Below, piece after piece: positions 44,440 through 53,037 of a stretch of 64,000 bases of DNA (position 1 is the stretch's first letter; every line of letters starts with the position of its first letter). Source of the DNA: Oribacterium sp. UBA4274 (GTDB taxonomy: Bacteria; Bacillota; Clostridia; Lachnospirales; Lachnospiraceae); contig DGVW01000104.1 in NCBI GenBank assembly GCA_002396005.1, positions 59,403-123,402 on the forward strand, given 5' to 3'. The notes beneath the pieces are model-generated. The model did no database searches. It was given only the letters and a program-made list of their open reading frames with translations, and had not been told where the DNA came from. Both the position numbers and the translations under genes were made by a program.

Positions 44440-45717
44440 TCAGGCATTGTTCCCGGCCGATCTTCCTGCAAGATACCCCGAGCTCCACGCCCACTGAAGA
44501 TTATATCCGCCGCAGATACCGTCTATATCGAGAATCTCCCCGGCGAAATATAGACACTTCACAATCCTTGACTCCATGGTATGGGGACTCACTTCAGTTG
44601 TGCTAATGCCTCCTGCCGCACACTGTGCGTTGGCAAAGGGATTCACCTCCACACACTCCGCTTTATAGCTTACCGTAAGGGAACTGATGGCTTCAAGCTG
44701 CTTCTTCGAGAGCTTCCCTACAGGCTGCTTCCTGTCTATATGTGCAAGCTGCAATATCACATTTCCAAGCTTCTGATTGAGAAGCCCTGTGAAAAAGCTG
44801 CCCATATCCTTATATGAAAGCCTTTCTGCACGCTTTTTATAGAGCTCATATATATCTTCTTTTTTATCTGAAATATGCGGAAGGAAATTTATATATACAG
44901 ACATATCTTTTCCCTCACGCAATCCGTATGCCACGTATCTCGATATCTGAAAAACAGGAATACCGGAAATGCCGTAATCCGTAAGCTGCAGCTCTCCTTC
45001 TTCCGTGGCAATGATTTCATTGCCTGCCTTCACAGATAATCCTGCATCCGTCCTCACTCCGGCCATATCCCTGTACTGATTGCCCTTGCACTTTATTGCG
45101 GTAAGTGCAGGTACCTGAGGAACGAGGGTATGCCCCAGTGCCTTCGCCCAGACATATCCGTCTCCGGTAGAGCCTGTTTTAGGAGCTGCCTTCGAGCCTG
45201 TAGCAAGTATCAGCTTATCAGCTTTTATAACAGCCTCACTGCCCTCAACCCAAAGTAAGAATCCGCCGGCATTATCCGCCCCTGCAGTCTCATCCTTTCT
45301 CACCTTCCTGATAAGAGTATTGAAAAGAAGCTCTACTCCCAAATGTTCAGCTTCATCCCAAAGTGCAGAAACAACAGAAACCGCCTGATCGGAATACGGA
45401 TACACATAGGTTCCTCTGTATTTGGGTTCAATGCCTACAGACCTGAACCAGTCCACAACCTTTTCCGGTCCGAAGCTTTTGAGAGCAATTTCTGCAAACT
45501 TCGGTTCCTGTCCCCTGTACTTGCCTCCGGCAAGGTCTTCCATATCCAGATTTGTGAAATTACATCTTCCGTTTCCTGTAGTGGCAAGCTTTTTACCCGG
45601 CTGGGAGTTTCTCTCTATCAAAAGGACTTCGGCCCCTGTACGGGCTGCTTCTATCGCTGCCATCATTCCGGCCGCTCCGGCTCCCACAACTACAACTTTG
45701 TTTTTCTCTTTTCTCAT
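44440..45717 (-). CDS. HI0933/BaiN-family flavoprotein
   Basis: A 425-residue NAD(P)/FAD-dependent oxidoreductase of the HI0933 (YhiN, BaiN) family. FAD binding at VVVVGAGAAGMMAAIEAARTG, the family GRCNFTN loop, LILATGSKAAPKTGSTGDG, and the C-terminal GEILDIDGICGGYNLQWAWSSGYLAG. BaiN of some Clostridia acts in bile-acid dehydroxylation, but the family is far wider and nothing here points to bile acids. ATG 45717 has only a weak ribosome binding site. Lies between the flippase and the COG2509-type gene on one strand. Confidence 0.9.
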   Translation of the reverse strand: MRKEKNKVVVVGAGAAGMMAAIEAARTGAEVLLIERNSQPGKKLATTGNGRCNFTNLDMEDLAGGKYRGQEPKFAEIALKSFGPEKVVDWFRSVGIEPKYRGTYVYPYSDQAVSVVSALWDEAEHLGVELLFNTLIRKVRKDETAGADNAGGFLLWVEGSEAVIKADKLILATGSKAAPKTGSTGDGYVWAKALGHTLVPQVPALTAIKCKGNQYRDMAGVRTDAGLSVKAGNEIIATEEGELQLTDYGISGIPVFQISRYVAYGLREGKDMSVYINFLPHISDKKEDIYELYKKRAERLSYKDMGSFFTGLLNQKLGNVILQLAHIDRKQPVGKLSKKQLEAISSLTVSYKAECVEVNPFANAQCAAGGISTTEVSPHTMESRIVKCLYFAGEILDIDGICGGYNLQWAWSSGYLAGRSAGNNA

Positions 45718-45737
45718 AAGGTTTTATCGTCAAATGT

Positions 45738-47483
45738 CTATTTAATAAATCTTTTAAGTCTTCCACCCATAGGCATATTGTCAAGGTCTTCCTCTGTAAA
45801 TGCATTCATCTTAAAAAGAAGGCCAAAGTAAACAATCACCGCAATGAGAACTGCAGGAACAACTTCTATGACAGAACCAATACGTCCGAATCGCTCAGCC
45901 TCAGGAAGAAGCATGCGCACGCCATATGAAACAGCATAAGCAATAATACCCATAGCAGCACCGGCGATCACCGGAATTATATAGGTCTCACGTGCACCGT
46001 ACTTCATTCTTACATGCTTCCTTATAGCCATATGGTTCAGGAGACACATCATAAAGGCAAATATGATATTGGAGATTACAACAGCATATATTCCCATGTC
46101 TGTAAAAAGAAGTGCAACAAGGCATACTACATGTATGACCAGGGACACAAGAGCATTTTTCAGAGGAACATTGAGATGCCCAAGTCCTTGCAGTATTGCA
46201 TTGGTGATAGTTGACAGCGAGTAAAAAACCACTGCCAATGATCCAATACGAGTCAGCATGATAAGTAGCGTGACATGCTTTCCCGGGAACAGCATACGGC
46301 ATATGGGATCTGCCAGCGCACACAAGCCTATGGTAGAAGGAATAGCTATAAGCAATGTAAAACGTACACTATACTTTACTCTTGAAACAGTGTCCTTACG
46401 GTTATGCTCCGCTACAGCTCTCGTAAGACTCGGTATCAGTGATGATGACAAAGCATTGGCAAGAGCCACGGGAATGTTGAACAAGATATGATACTCTCCG
46501 AAAACTCCCCATTCTGTTACTATATCATCCTGCCTTCCGAGATAAGTCATTACATTGCCGAATATAGAATCGTCAATTACAGATGAAATGTTATAAACCG
46601 TAGATGAGATAAGGATAGGCAGCATAGTTCCCGCAAGAAGCAGTCCTATGGTACCGTAACTGTCAACAATCCCCTGGTCGTTTCTTATATTCCGATACAT
46701 CCTCGGCCGCTGAGCTGTGTAAAGAATCACAAAGAACATAAGAGCCGTCAATGCCCCCGCTCCTGTACCTATGGCTCCTCCCGCCGCTCCAAAAGCCGGA
46801 CCATAATCGTCGCTCTGATAGACAATGTTTGAAACAGTACCCCTTCTGAACAGAATTCCGGCCGCCGCAACAGAAACCACAGCGTTTAGAATCTGTTCCA
46901 GAACCTGAGATATGGCTGTCGGAACCATGTTGCCGCTGCCCTGAAAATAACCTCTCAGGATTCCAAGATATGCCATGATCCAAACAGTTGGAGCCAAGGC
47001 CCTCAATGCATAACGGCAAAATGGTTTTTTCAGCAGCACAGTTGCAATCACATCAGAACCGAACCACAGAACACAGAACATCACAAATCCTATGCCTGTG
47101 GCATAAAAAAACGCCGCTTTCAAAACCCTTTGTGTATTTCTGTATTTACCGCTTACCAGATTACCGGACACGATTTTGGATACCGCTGTCGGCATTGAAA
47201 AACTGGACAATATAAGAAGTAATGTATAAATGCTGTAAGCACTTGTGTAATAACCGTTACCCTCATCACCTATGATTGCGGTGAGAGGCACACGATATAC
47301 CATGCCAATAATTCTTACTATGATACTGGCTATGGCAAGGAGAGAACCCTGAATGATAAAATTATTACGCATATTTCTGTGGGAATCCTCGCTGAAAGTC
47401 CTCCGCACCTTTACATTACGTGACCTTTGAGTCCGATGCTCCACATCATACATGGCCAATCTTTCTCTTTTTTGATCACTCAT
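45738..47483 (-). CDS. SpoVB/MurJ-like polysaccharide flippase
   Basis: A 581-residue integral membrane protein of the MOP superfamily, about 14 helices. The N-terminal ILSLLAIASIIVRIIGMVYRVPLTAIIGDEGNGYY-like start, seen here as IVRIIGMVYRVPL and GDEGNGYYTSAY, is the SpoVB/YtgP pattern, and YFQGSGNMVPTAISQ follows. A 40-residue charged cytoplasmic N-terminus precedes the first helix. It is predicted to flip lipid-linked wall or polysaccharide precursors. ATG 47483 overlaps ybeY by four bases (ATGA), so translation is coupled. Confidence 0.88.
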   Translation of the reverse strand: MSDQKRERLAMYDVEHRTQRSRNVKVRRTFSEDSHRNMRNNFIIQGSLLAIASIIVRIIGMVYRVPLTAIIGDEGNGYYTSAYSIYTLLLILSSFSMPTAVSKIVSGNLVSGKYRNTQRVLKAAFFYATGIGFVMFCVLWFGSDVIATVLLKKPFCRYALRALAPTVWIMAYLGILRGYFQGSGNMVPTAISQVLEQILNAVVSVAAAGILFRRGTVSNIVYQSDDYGPAFGAAGGAIGTGAGALTALMFFVILYTAQRPRMYRNIRNDQGIVDSYGTIGLLLAGTMLPILISSTVYNISSVIDDSIFGNVMTYLGRQDDIVTEWGVFGEYHILFNIPVALANALSSSLIPSLTRAVAEHNRKDTVSRVKYSVRFTLLIAIPSTIGLCALADPICRMLFPGKHVTLLIMLTRIGSLAVVFYSLSTITNAILQGLGHLNVPLKNALVSLVIHVVCLVALLFTDMGIYAVVISNIIFAFMMCLLNHMAIRKHVRMKYGARETYIIPVIAGAAMGIIAYAVSYGVRMLLPEAERFGRIGSVIEVVPAVLIAVIVYFGLLFKMNAFTEEDLDNMPMGGRLKRFIK

Positions 47484-47977
47484 CTGAAATATCCCTTTCC
47501 TTCAAGTATTTCTCTCTGTCTTCTCTCCATTTCAAGTCTCTCATCATCAACCATATGATCATATCCGAAAAGATGAAGCATACTGTGCGCCACAAGAAAT
47601 GCCAGCTCTCTCTTCTCTGAGTGACCATAATCTGCCGCCTGAGATTCTATGCGATCCTGATTCAAAACTATGTCCCCCAGAAGGAGCTCTCCGGAATCCG
47701 GATTAAAGATATCTGAATTATCTTCATCAACCTCATCAAAATCCGACGGTTCCTCCCAACTAACCATAGGAAAAGACAGGACATCCGTCGGAGAATCAAT
47801 CTCCCTGGTTTCCCTGTTTATCTCATGGATACCATCATTATCAGTTATAAGTACACTGATTTCACACTCATACGGACACTTCTCGTATTCTATTGCCGCC
47901 TGTATGATTTCATTGATAATGTCTTCAAATTGAAGATCAAGTCTTTTTTCTACTTCAAAATCTATATTTACAGTCAT
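47480..47977 (-). CDS. ybeY: Endoribonuclease YbeY
   Basis: Single-strand endoribonuclease in 16S rRNA maturation and ribosome quality control; 165 aa. Zinc motif H-x3-H-x5-H is intact in AHSMLHLFGYDH, with DVLSFPM and LLGDIVLNQDRI before it. An acidic insertion of about 20 residues (DFDEVDEDNSD) separates these, as in other Clostridia. ATG 47977 follows GAGG. Placed between phoH and the flippase; phoH-ybeY is a conserved pair. Confidence 0.95.
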   Translation of the reverse strand: MTVNIDFEVEKRLDLQFEDIINEIIQAAIEYEKCPYECEISVLITDNDGIHEINRETREIDSPTDVLSFPMVSWEEPSDFDEVDEDNSDIFNPDSGELLLGDIVLNQDRIESQAADYGHSEKRELAFLVAHSMLHLFGYDHMVDDERLEMERRQREILEGKGYFR

Positions 47978-48008
47978 TTCCTGTTCCTCACGGTCACTGT
48001 TCTATATG

Positions 48009-49055
48009 CTAATCCTTATGCCTGTTATCGTTTCTGTTCTCTCCGTAATTCCTTGGAGACATCTCATGCTGTCTTGCTCTTTTTGCCCTTTTCTCCTCGT
48101 CCTTCTCGTAAGCATTTACAATACGCTGAACCAACGGATGACGTACAACATCCGCACTCGTAAGTTCTATAAACTCAATCCCCTCTACATTTCTGAGAAC
48201 ACGCATAGCATCTTCAAGTCCGGACTTCTTGCCTTCCTCAAGATCCTTCTGGGTAAGGTCTCCTGTAACTACTACTTTGGAACCAAATCCTATACGTGTA
48301 AGAAACATCTTCATCTGTGCAGGTGTAGTGTTCTGTGCCTCATCAAGTATGATGTATGAATTGTCCAGAGTACGTCCTCTCATATATGCAAGAGGTGCTA
48401 CTTCAATCAGTCCCTTTTCAGAGTTTGACTGATATTGCTCCGCCCCCATGATGGAATAAAGAGCATCATAAACCGGTCTCATATAAGGATCAACTTTTGA
48501 CTGTAGATCTCCCGGTAAAAAGCCAAGCTTCTCTCCGGCTTCAATAGCAGGTCTTGTCAGAATGATACGCTGAACCTCCTGCTGTCTGAAGGCAGTTATG
48601 GCCATGGCCATAGCAAGATAAGTCTTACCTGTACCTGCAGGGCCAACGCCGAAAGTTATCATATTATCACGGATGGCATCCACATATTCCTTTTGTCCCA
48701 ATGTCTTAGGTTTTACAGGCTTTCCAAGGGCGGTACGCGCAAGGATATCCTTGTCTATCTCAACGATATCGCTGCTCCTGCCTCTCATTTTTTCAGAAAA
48801 ACTGAGAGAAATAGCATAATCAACATTCTGCTCTGTGATCGTGTTACCTCTCTGACTAAGCTGGAGAAGATTCTTGATTACGTCCTTTGCCTTTTCAGTT
48901 TCAATCTCATCGCCTATTATCTTGAGCACGCCATTACGATCAATGATCGTTACGTTGAATGCTCTCTCTATTTTTTTTATATTACTATCCAATTGTCCGA
49001 GCACGTTTTGCTCGTGCTCCATGGGAATGTCCATGATTGCTTCTACTGTTGCCAA
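48009..49055 (-). CDS. phoH: PhoH-family ATPase (YbeZ type)
   Basis: A 348-residue cytosolic NTPase paired with YbeY. An N-terminal KH-like segment (VLGQLDSNIKKIERAFNV, VLKIIGDEIETEKAKDVI) precedes the PhoH ATPase with Walker A GVGPAGTGKTYLAMAM, RPAIEAGEKLGFLPGD, Walker B SYIILDEAQNTT, and TGDLTQKDL. The C-terminus is a basic disordered tail. The probable start is TTG at 49055 with GGAGG 10 nt upstream; ATG 49034 lacks a ribosome site. Begins the phoH-ybeY-flippase transcript. Confidence 0.94.
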   Translation of the reverse strand: MATVEAIMDIPMEHEQNVLGQLDSNIKKIERAFNVTIIDRNGVLKIIGDEIETEKAKDVIKNLLQLSQRGNTITEQNVDYAISLSFSEKMRGRSSDIVEIDKDILARTALGKPVKPKTLGQKEYVDAIRDNMITFGVGPAGTGKTYLAMAMAITAFRQQEVQRIILTRPAIEAGEKLGFLPGDLQSKVDPYMRPVYDALYSIMGAEQYQSNSEKGLIEVAPLAYMRGRTLDNSYIILDEAQNTTPAQMKMFLTRIGFGSKVVVTGDLTQKDLEEGKKSGLEDAMRVLRNVEGIEFIELTSADVVRHPLVQRIVNAYEKDEEKRAKRARQHEMSPRNYGENRNDNRHKD

Positions 49056-49171
49056 GGACCGACTCCTCCAAATCTATAAAAATATGCGGCATATATCATC
49101 CGCTATATATCACACGCCGTTTCTGAACCAAATCCGGCTTATTATTTCCTTATAATTCTATTTCCTAACAA

Positions 49172-49206
49172 TGAAGAAAGCCCTGAATTCATCTCTGAAT
49201 CAGGGC
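49172..49206 (-). terminator. rpsU terminator
   Basis: Stem AGCCCTGA-TTCA/TGAA-TCAGGGCT (49179-49206, one bulge) followed on the minus strand by TTTCTTCATTG, 23 nt after the rpsU stop. Confidence 0.75.
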
Positions 49207-49229
49207 TACATTTAATCATCTATTTACGA

Positions 49230-49406
49230 TTAGTTGAACTTACGCTTTCTAGCTGCTTCAGACTTCTTTTTACGTCTTACAGATGGCTTCTCGTAATGTT
49301 CTCTCTTGCGAATCTCCTGCTGAATACCAGCCTTAGCGCAGTTTCTCTTGAATCTACGTAAAGCGCTGTCCAGTGACTCGTTCTCTTTTACGATAACATT
49401 TGACAT
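49230..49406 (-). CDS. rpsU: 30S ribosomal protein S21
   Basis: Small-subunit protein important for initiation at structured sites; 58 aa, normal size. Starts [21 protein letters not shown] and ends in the basic [25 protein letters not shown] 49406 is the family start; the frame continues to 49460 but that is the leader. A GGGAGG lies about 13 nt upstream. Own promoter and terminator make it monocistronic. Confidence 0.97.
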   Translation of the reverse strand: MSNVIVKENESLDSALRRFKRNCAKAGIQQEIRKREHYEKPSVRRKKKSEAARKRKFN

Positions 49407-49446
49407 GCTGAAACCCAAACCTCCCTTCGGGTGCAAACTGTAATTT

Positions 49447-49474
49447 ATTATAACACACAATCCCCGTACGTCAA
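49447..49474 (-). promoter_or_regulatory. rpsU promoter
   Basis: Minus strand: -35 TTGACG (49469-49474), 16-bp spacer, -10 TATAAT (49447-49452). The ~30-nt leader contains CCC-GAA-GGG overlapping the GGGAGG site. Confidence 0.75.
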
Positions 49475-49556
49475 GCGAAAAACAAAAACTAATTCAAGTA
49501 CCAATCAAACGGCAACAATGCACGTTCAAGTGCAGTTTTCAGCATGAAACATACAC

Positions 49557-49586
49557 GGCAGGTTAGAACCCGAGTCCTAACCTGTG
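49557..49586 (-). terminator. Hairpin downstream of alaS
   Basis: Stem CAGGTTAG/CTAACCTG (49559-49566 with 49577-49584) in minus-strand context GCACAGGTTAG...CTAACCTGCCGTG, about 53 nt after the alaS stop. No T-run follows, so termination strength is doubtful. Confidence 0.5.
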
Positions 49587-49639
49587 CGTCAATAATCATA
49601 TATTATAGTTTTGGATTTTTGTCAATCAAAAATCACATA

Positions 49640-52345
49640 TTATTTGATCTGATCCTTAATTGTCTCTCCGGCCTTTGCGATTGCCTCATCAATCTTGGAA
49701 GCATCTTTACCGCCTGCCTGAGCCATATTTGGACGACCGCCGCCGCCACCTCCAACTACAGGTGCAACCTGCTTGATGAGGTTACCCGCATGTGCTCCGG
49801 CCTTGACAGCTGCATCTGTAGCCATAGCAACCATAGATACTTTGCCGTCCTTATCAGAGATAAGGAGAACAACGCCCTCACCGAGCTTAACCTTCAGGTC
49901 ATCTCCGAGATTACGAAGCTCATTCATATCAACTCCTGCAACATGTGCTGCAAGGAACTTGATACCGTTAACTTCGGTAACATTGTCCATTACATTACCA
50001 AGTGCGTTCCTGGCTTCCTTGCTCTTGAGTGCTTCATTCTCACTCTTGAGCTCCTTGAGTTCCTTCTGAAGTGACTTGATATGCTCCGCAAGAGTTGCAG
50101 GTGTAGCCTTGACAAGCTCTGCCGCTTCACTTATCTCCTTTTCAAGGTTCTCATAGTACTTACGTACATTCTCTCCTGTAAGAGCCTCTATACGTCTTAC
50201 ACCAGCTGCAACACCGGCCTCGCTGATGATCTTGAACTGACCTATCTCAAGAGTATTGGTAACGTGAGTGCCTCCGCAAAGCTCTGTAGAGAAATCGCCC
50301 ATACGTACAACTCTGACCTCAGAACCATACTTCTCACCAAAGAGGGCCATAGCACCGGTCTTCTTGGCTTCTTCAAGAGTCATGACATCGGTTCTTACCT
50401 CCAGTCCCTCCTGAATCTTCTCGTTGACCATATCCTCGACCTTCTTGATTTCTTCCTTGGTCATGGCCTGGAAGTGAGAGAAATCAAATCTTGTTCTGCC
50501 AGCATCCTGATATGAACCGGCCTGCTCAACGTGTGTACCAAGAACCTCACGAAGTGCCTTCTGGAGGAGGTGGGTTGCAGAGTGATTTCTGCAGGTGTTC
50601 ATACGGTTTTTGGCATCTACCTTCAGTGTTACAACATCAGAAAGCTTGATCATACCGCTGCGCATCACACCGATATGTGCGATCTTGTTGCCGCCGATAT
50701 GTGAAGTCTCTCTTACTTCAAAAACTGCCGCACCCTTACCAAGTGCTGCCGTCTCTCCCGATTCCTCTGAACCGAGTATGATGAGTCCGGTGTCTCCTGT
50801 CTGACCGCCCATGGTGCCATAGAAAGGAGTCTCCTCTGTAATGATAGCGCCTGACTCTCCATCAGAAAGTGCCTCAACTATAGCCTCATCTTCTCCGAGT
50901 GATACCATAGATACAACCTTGCTCTCTTTAACAAGCTTGTCATATCCGTCAAATGTACAACTGATTTCCGGATCTATCTCATCGTAAACTGTGGCTGCAT
51001 GTCCACTGTACTCAGACATCTTGCCTGATTCAAGTCTGTCCTTACGGCCCTGCTTCTTCTGCTTCTCCATGGCAGCCTTGAAACCTGCTTCATCAACTGT
51101 GAAGCCCTTTTCTTCAAGGATTTCCTTGGTATTGTCAACAGGGAAGCCATATGTATCATAAAGCTTGAAAGCATCCTCACCTGAAAGCTCCTTCTTGCCG
51201 TTTCTTGCAAGCTCAGCCTCCATCTCCTCGAGGATCTCCATGCCCTGCTCATAAGTCTTTTCGAACTTCTCTTCCTCAGCCTTTACAACGCTCAGGATAA
51301 AATCCTTCTTCTCATCAAGCTCAGGATATCCGTCCTTTGATGTCTCGATAACCTTCTCTACAAGAGTAGGAAGGAATGAGCCCTTGATTCCAAGCTTTCT
51401 GCCGTGGCGTACTGCGCGACGGATGATACGGCGAAGTACATATCCGCGTCCGTTGTTTGAAGGCATGATTCCATCTGAGATCATAAATGTCATTGAACGG
51501 GCATGATCTGTGATGATACGTACAGAAACATCGGACTCACGTGTTTCAGGCTGCTCATAACCGATGCCGCCTGCAAGCTCACAGATAAGATCTCTTAAGC
51601 TCTTTAATGTGTCTACATCAAAGATAGATCCAACATCCTGAACAGCTACAGCGAGTCTCTCAAGGCCCATACCTGTATCGATATTCTTCTGGGCGAGATC
51701 TGTATAGTGATTCTCACCATCGTTGTTGAACTGGCTGAATACGATGTTCCATACTTCCATGAAACGATCGCCCTCACCGCCCATTACATCCTCAGGGCCG
51801 TTTCCGTACTTCTCTCCACGATCATAGTAAATCTCAGAACAAGGTCCGCAAGGTCCGGAGCCATGCTCCCAGAAATTATCTTCCTTGCCGAACTTAAAGA
51901 TTCGTTCTGCAGGAATATGCATATCATTAAGCCAAATATTATAAGCTTCCTCATCATCTACATAAACTGAAGGATAAAGTCTCTCAGGATCAAGTCCAAC
52001 CTTCTCTGTGAGGAACTCCCATGCCCATGGAATAGCTTCTTTCTTAAAGTAATCACCAAATGAGAAGTTTCCAAGCATCTCGAAATATGTACCGTGACGT
52101 GCTGTCTTACCTACATTCTCAAGGTCTCCTGTACGGATACACTTCTGACATGTGGTAACTCTGCGTCTTGGTGGTATCTCCTGACCGGTAAACCATGGCT
52201 TCATAGGTGCCATTCCGGAATTGATAATGAGCAACGAATTGTCATTATGTGGAACCAATGAGAAACTGTTTAAGCGTAAGCATCCCTTCTCCTCAAAGAA
52301 GCTAAGGAACAGTTCACGTAACTCATTTACGCCTCTGTACTGCAT
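49640..52345 (-). CDS. alaS: Alanyl-tRNA synthetase
   Basis: Charges tRNA-Ala and edits mischarged tRNA; 901 aa. The class II catalytic core at the N-terminus (NELRELFLSFFEEKG, MAPMKPWFTG, GPCGPCSEIYYDRG, GMGLERLA), the editing domain with NHSATHLLQKALRE, TRFDFSH and ELCGGTHV zinc residues, a coiled coil and a C-terminal glycine-rich C-Ala domain (VVGGGGGGRPNMAQAGG) are all visible. ATG 52345 follows GAGGAG. No T-box leader is present: only 83 bp separate it from the upstream gene. Confidence 0.97.
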   Translation of the reverse strand: MQYRGVNELRELFLSFFEEKGCLRLNSFSLVPHNDNSLLIINSGMAPMKPWFTGQEIPPRRRVTTCQKCIRTGDLENVGKTARHGTYFEMLGNFSFGDYFKKEAIPWAWEFLTEKVGLDPERLYPSVYVDDEEAYNIWLNDMHIPAERIFKFGKEDNFWEHGSGPCGPCSEIYYDRGEKYGNGPEDVMGGEGDRFMEVWNIVFSQFNNDGENHYTDLAQKNIDTGMGLERLAVAVQDVGSIFDVDTLKSLRDLICELAGGIGYEQPETRESDVSVRIITDHARSMTFMISDGIMPSNNGRGYVLRRIIRRAVRHGRKLGIKGSFLPTLVEKVIETSKDGYPELDEKKDFILSVVKAEEEKFEKTYEQGMEILEEMEAELARNGKKELSGEDAFKLYDTYGFPVDNTKEILEEKGFTVDEAGFKAAMEKQKKQGRKDRLESGKMSEYSGHAATVYDEIDPEISCTFDGYDKLVKESKVVSMVSLGEDEAIVEALSDGESGAIITEETPFYGTMGGQTGDTGLIILGSEESGETAALGKGAAVFEVRETSHIGGNKIAHIGVMRSGMIKLSDVVTLKVDAKNRMNTCRNHSATHLLQKALREVLGTHVEQAGSYQDAGRTRFDFSHFQAMTKEEIKKVEDMVNEKIQEGLEVRTDVMTLEEAKKTGAMALFGEKYGSEVRVVRMGDFSTELCGGTHVTNTLEIGQFKIISEAGVAAGVRRIEALTGENVRKYYENLEKEISEAAELVKATPATLAEHIKSLQKELKELKSENEALKSKEARNALGNVMDNVTEVNGIKFLAAHVAGVDMNELRNLGDDLKVKLGEGVVLLISDKDGKVSMVAMATDAAVKAGAHAGNLIKQVAPVVGGGGGGRPNMAQAGGKDASKIDEAIAKAGETIKDQIK

Positions 52346-52428
52346 TATTATATCTCCTCGCTATTTTTAAGTAATTAAGCCAACTACGTCTAATAGACAT
52401 TAACTTGTCAAATATACCACAGCACATT

Positions 52429-53004
52429 TTAACTTGCAAGACGGGATGAATAATCTTTAAACAGGTCCATACAATGTTCTCTGGTAAGCTCTATGTATCT
52501 GTTGAGGTAATCTATCCCTTCCATGACGCTGACTTTATTCCTTCCAACCACCTTCATGCACTCATGATTCCTTGAAACAAGAAAAGCATTTTCTGCATCA
52601 AAATAGTTCTTTTTTTCATCTTCAGTCATGCCTGATGTAATATCATCCCCAAGGGACTTCAGTTCATAGTCCCACAGATCAGCGATTTTCTGATAGTACT
52701 CTTTCTTCTGTGTTCCCTGTTCCATACCTGAAATACTTTCAAAAAGAACATCTATCTCATCAAAGCGATCCTTGTACACCATCAGAAGATCCTTATCGCT
52801 GTCCTCCTTAGGCGCACTTTCTCCGGCATCCGCATAAATAAACTGTTCCTCAGTCTCAGATGCAGCAAATGTTTCCGCCGGTGCTGCTTCGTACGCCTCC
52901 AGTTCATTCCTGAGAAAAATCCTGATCATCAATGTAATAATCAAGCACACAAGCACCAGTACCATGATGCCCCATTGTGTTTTTTTAGAAACTCTGTTAC
53001 GCAT
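52429..53004 (-). CDS. Membrane-anchored LprI/DUF1311-like protein
   Basis: A 191-residue protein with a short basic N-terminus, one transmembrane helix (about 12-32), a Ser/Ala/Glu linker and an extracytoplasmic helical domain. The last 110 residues fit the LprI N-terminal (DUF1311) pattern: a helix with DYELKSL, then MTEDEKKNYFDAENAFLVSR and HEC with a conserved Cys. LprI of Mycobacterium inhibits lysozyme; whether this one does is unknown. ATG 53004 follows GGAAGG; a TTG at 53022 would be longer. It follows the beta-CASP gene by 33 bp and may be co-transcribed with it. Confidence 0.6.
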   Translation of the reverse strand: MRNRVSKKTQWGIMVLVLVCLIITLMIRIFLRNELEAYEAAPAETFAASETEEQFIYADAGESAPKEDSDKDLLMVYKDRFDEIDVLFESISGMEQGTQKKEYYQKIADLWDYELKSLGDDITSGMTEDEKKNYFDAENAFLVSRNHECMKVVGRNKVSVMEGIDYLNRYIELTREHCMDLFKDYSSRLAS

Positions 53005-53037
53005 ATATAATAAGCCTTCCAAATGAATGCTTATTCA

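Noticed and set aside
52346..52428. T-box riboswitch ahead of alaS
   Set aside because: The gap is too short and has no T-box sequence or terminator pair.
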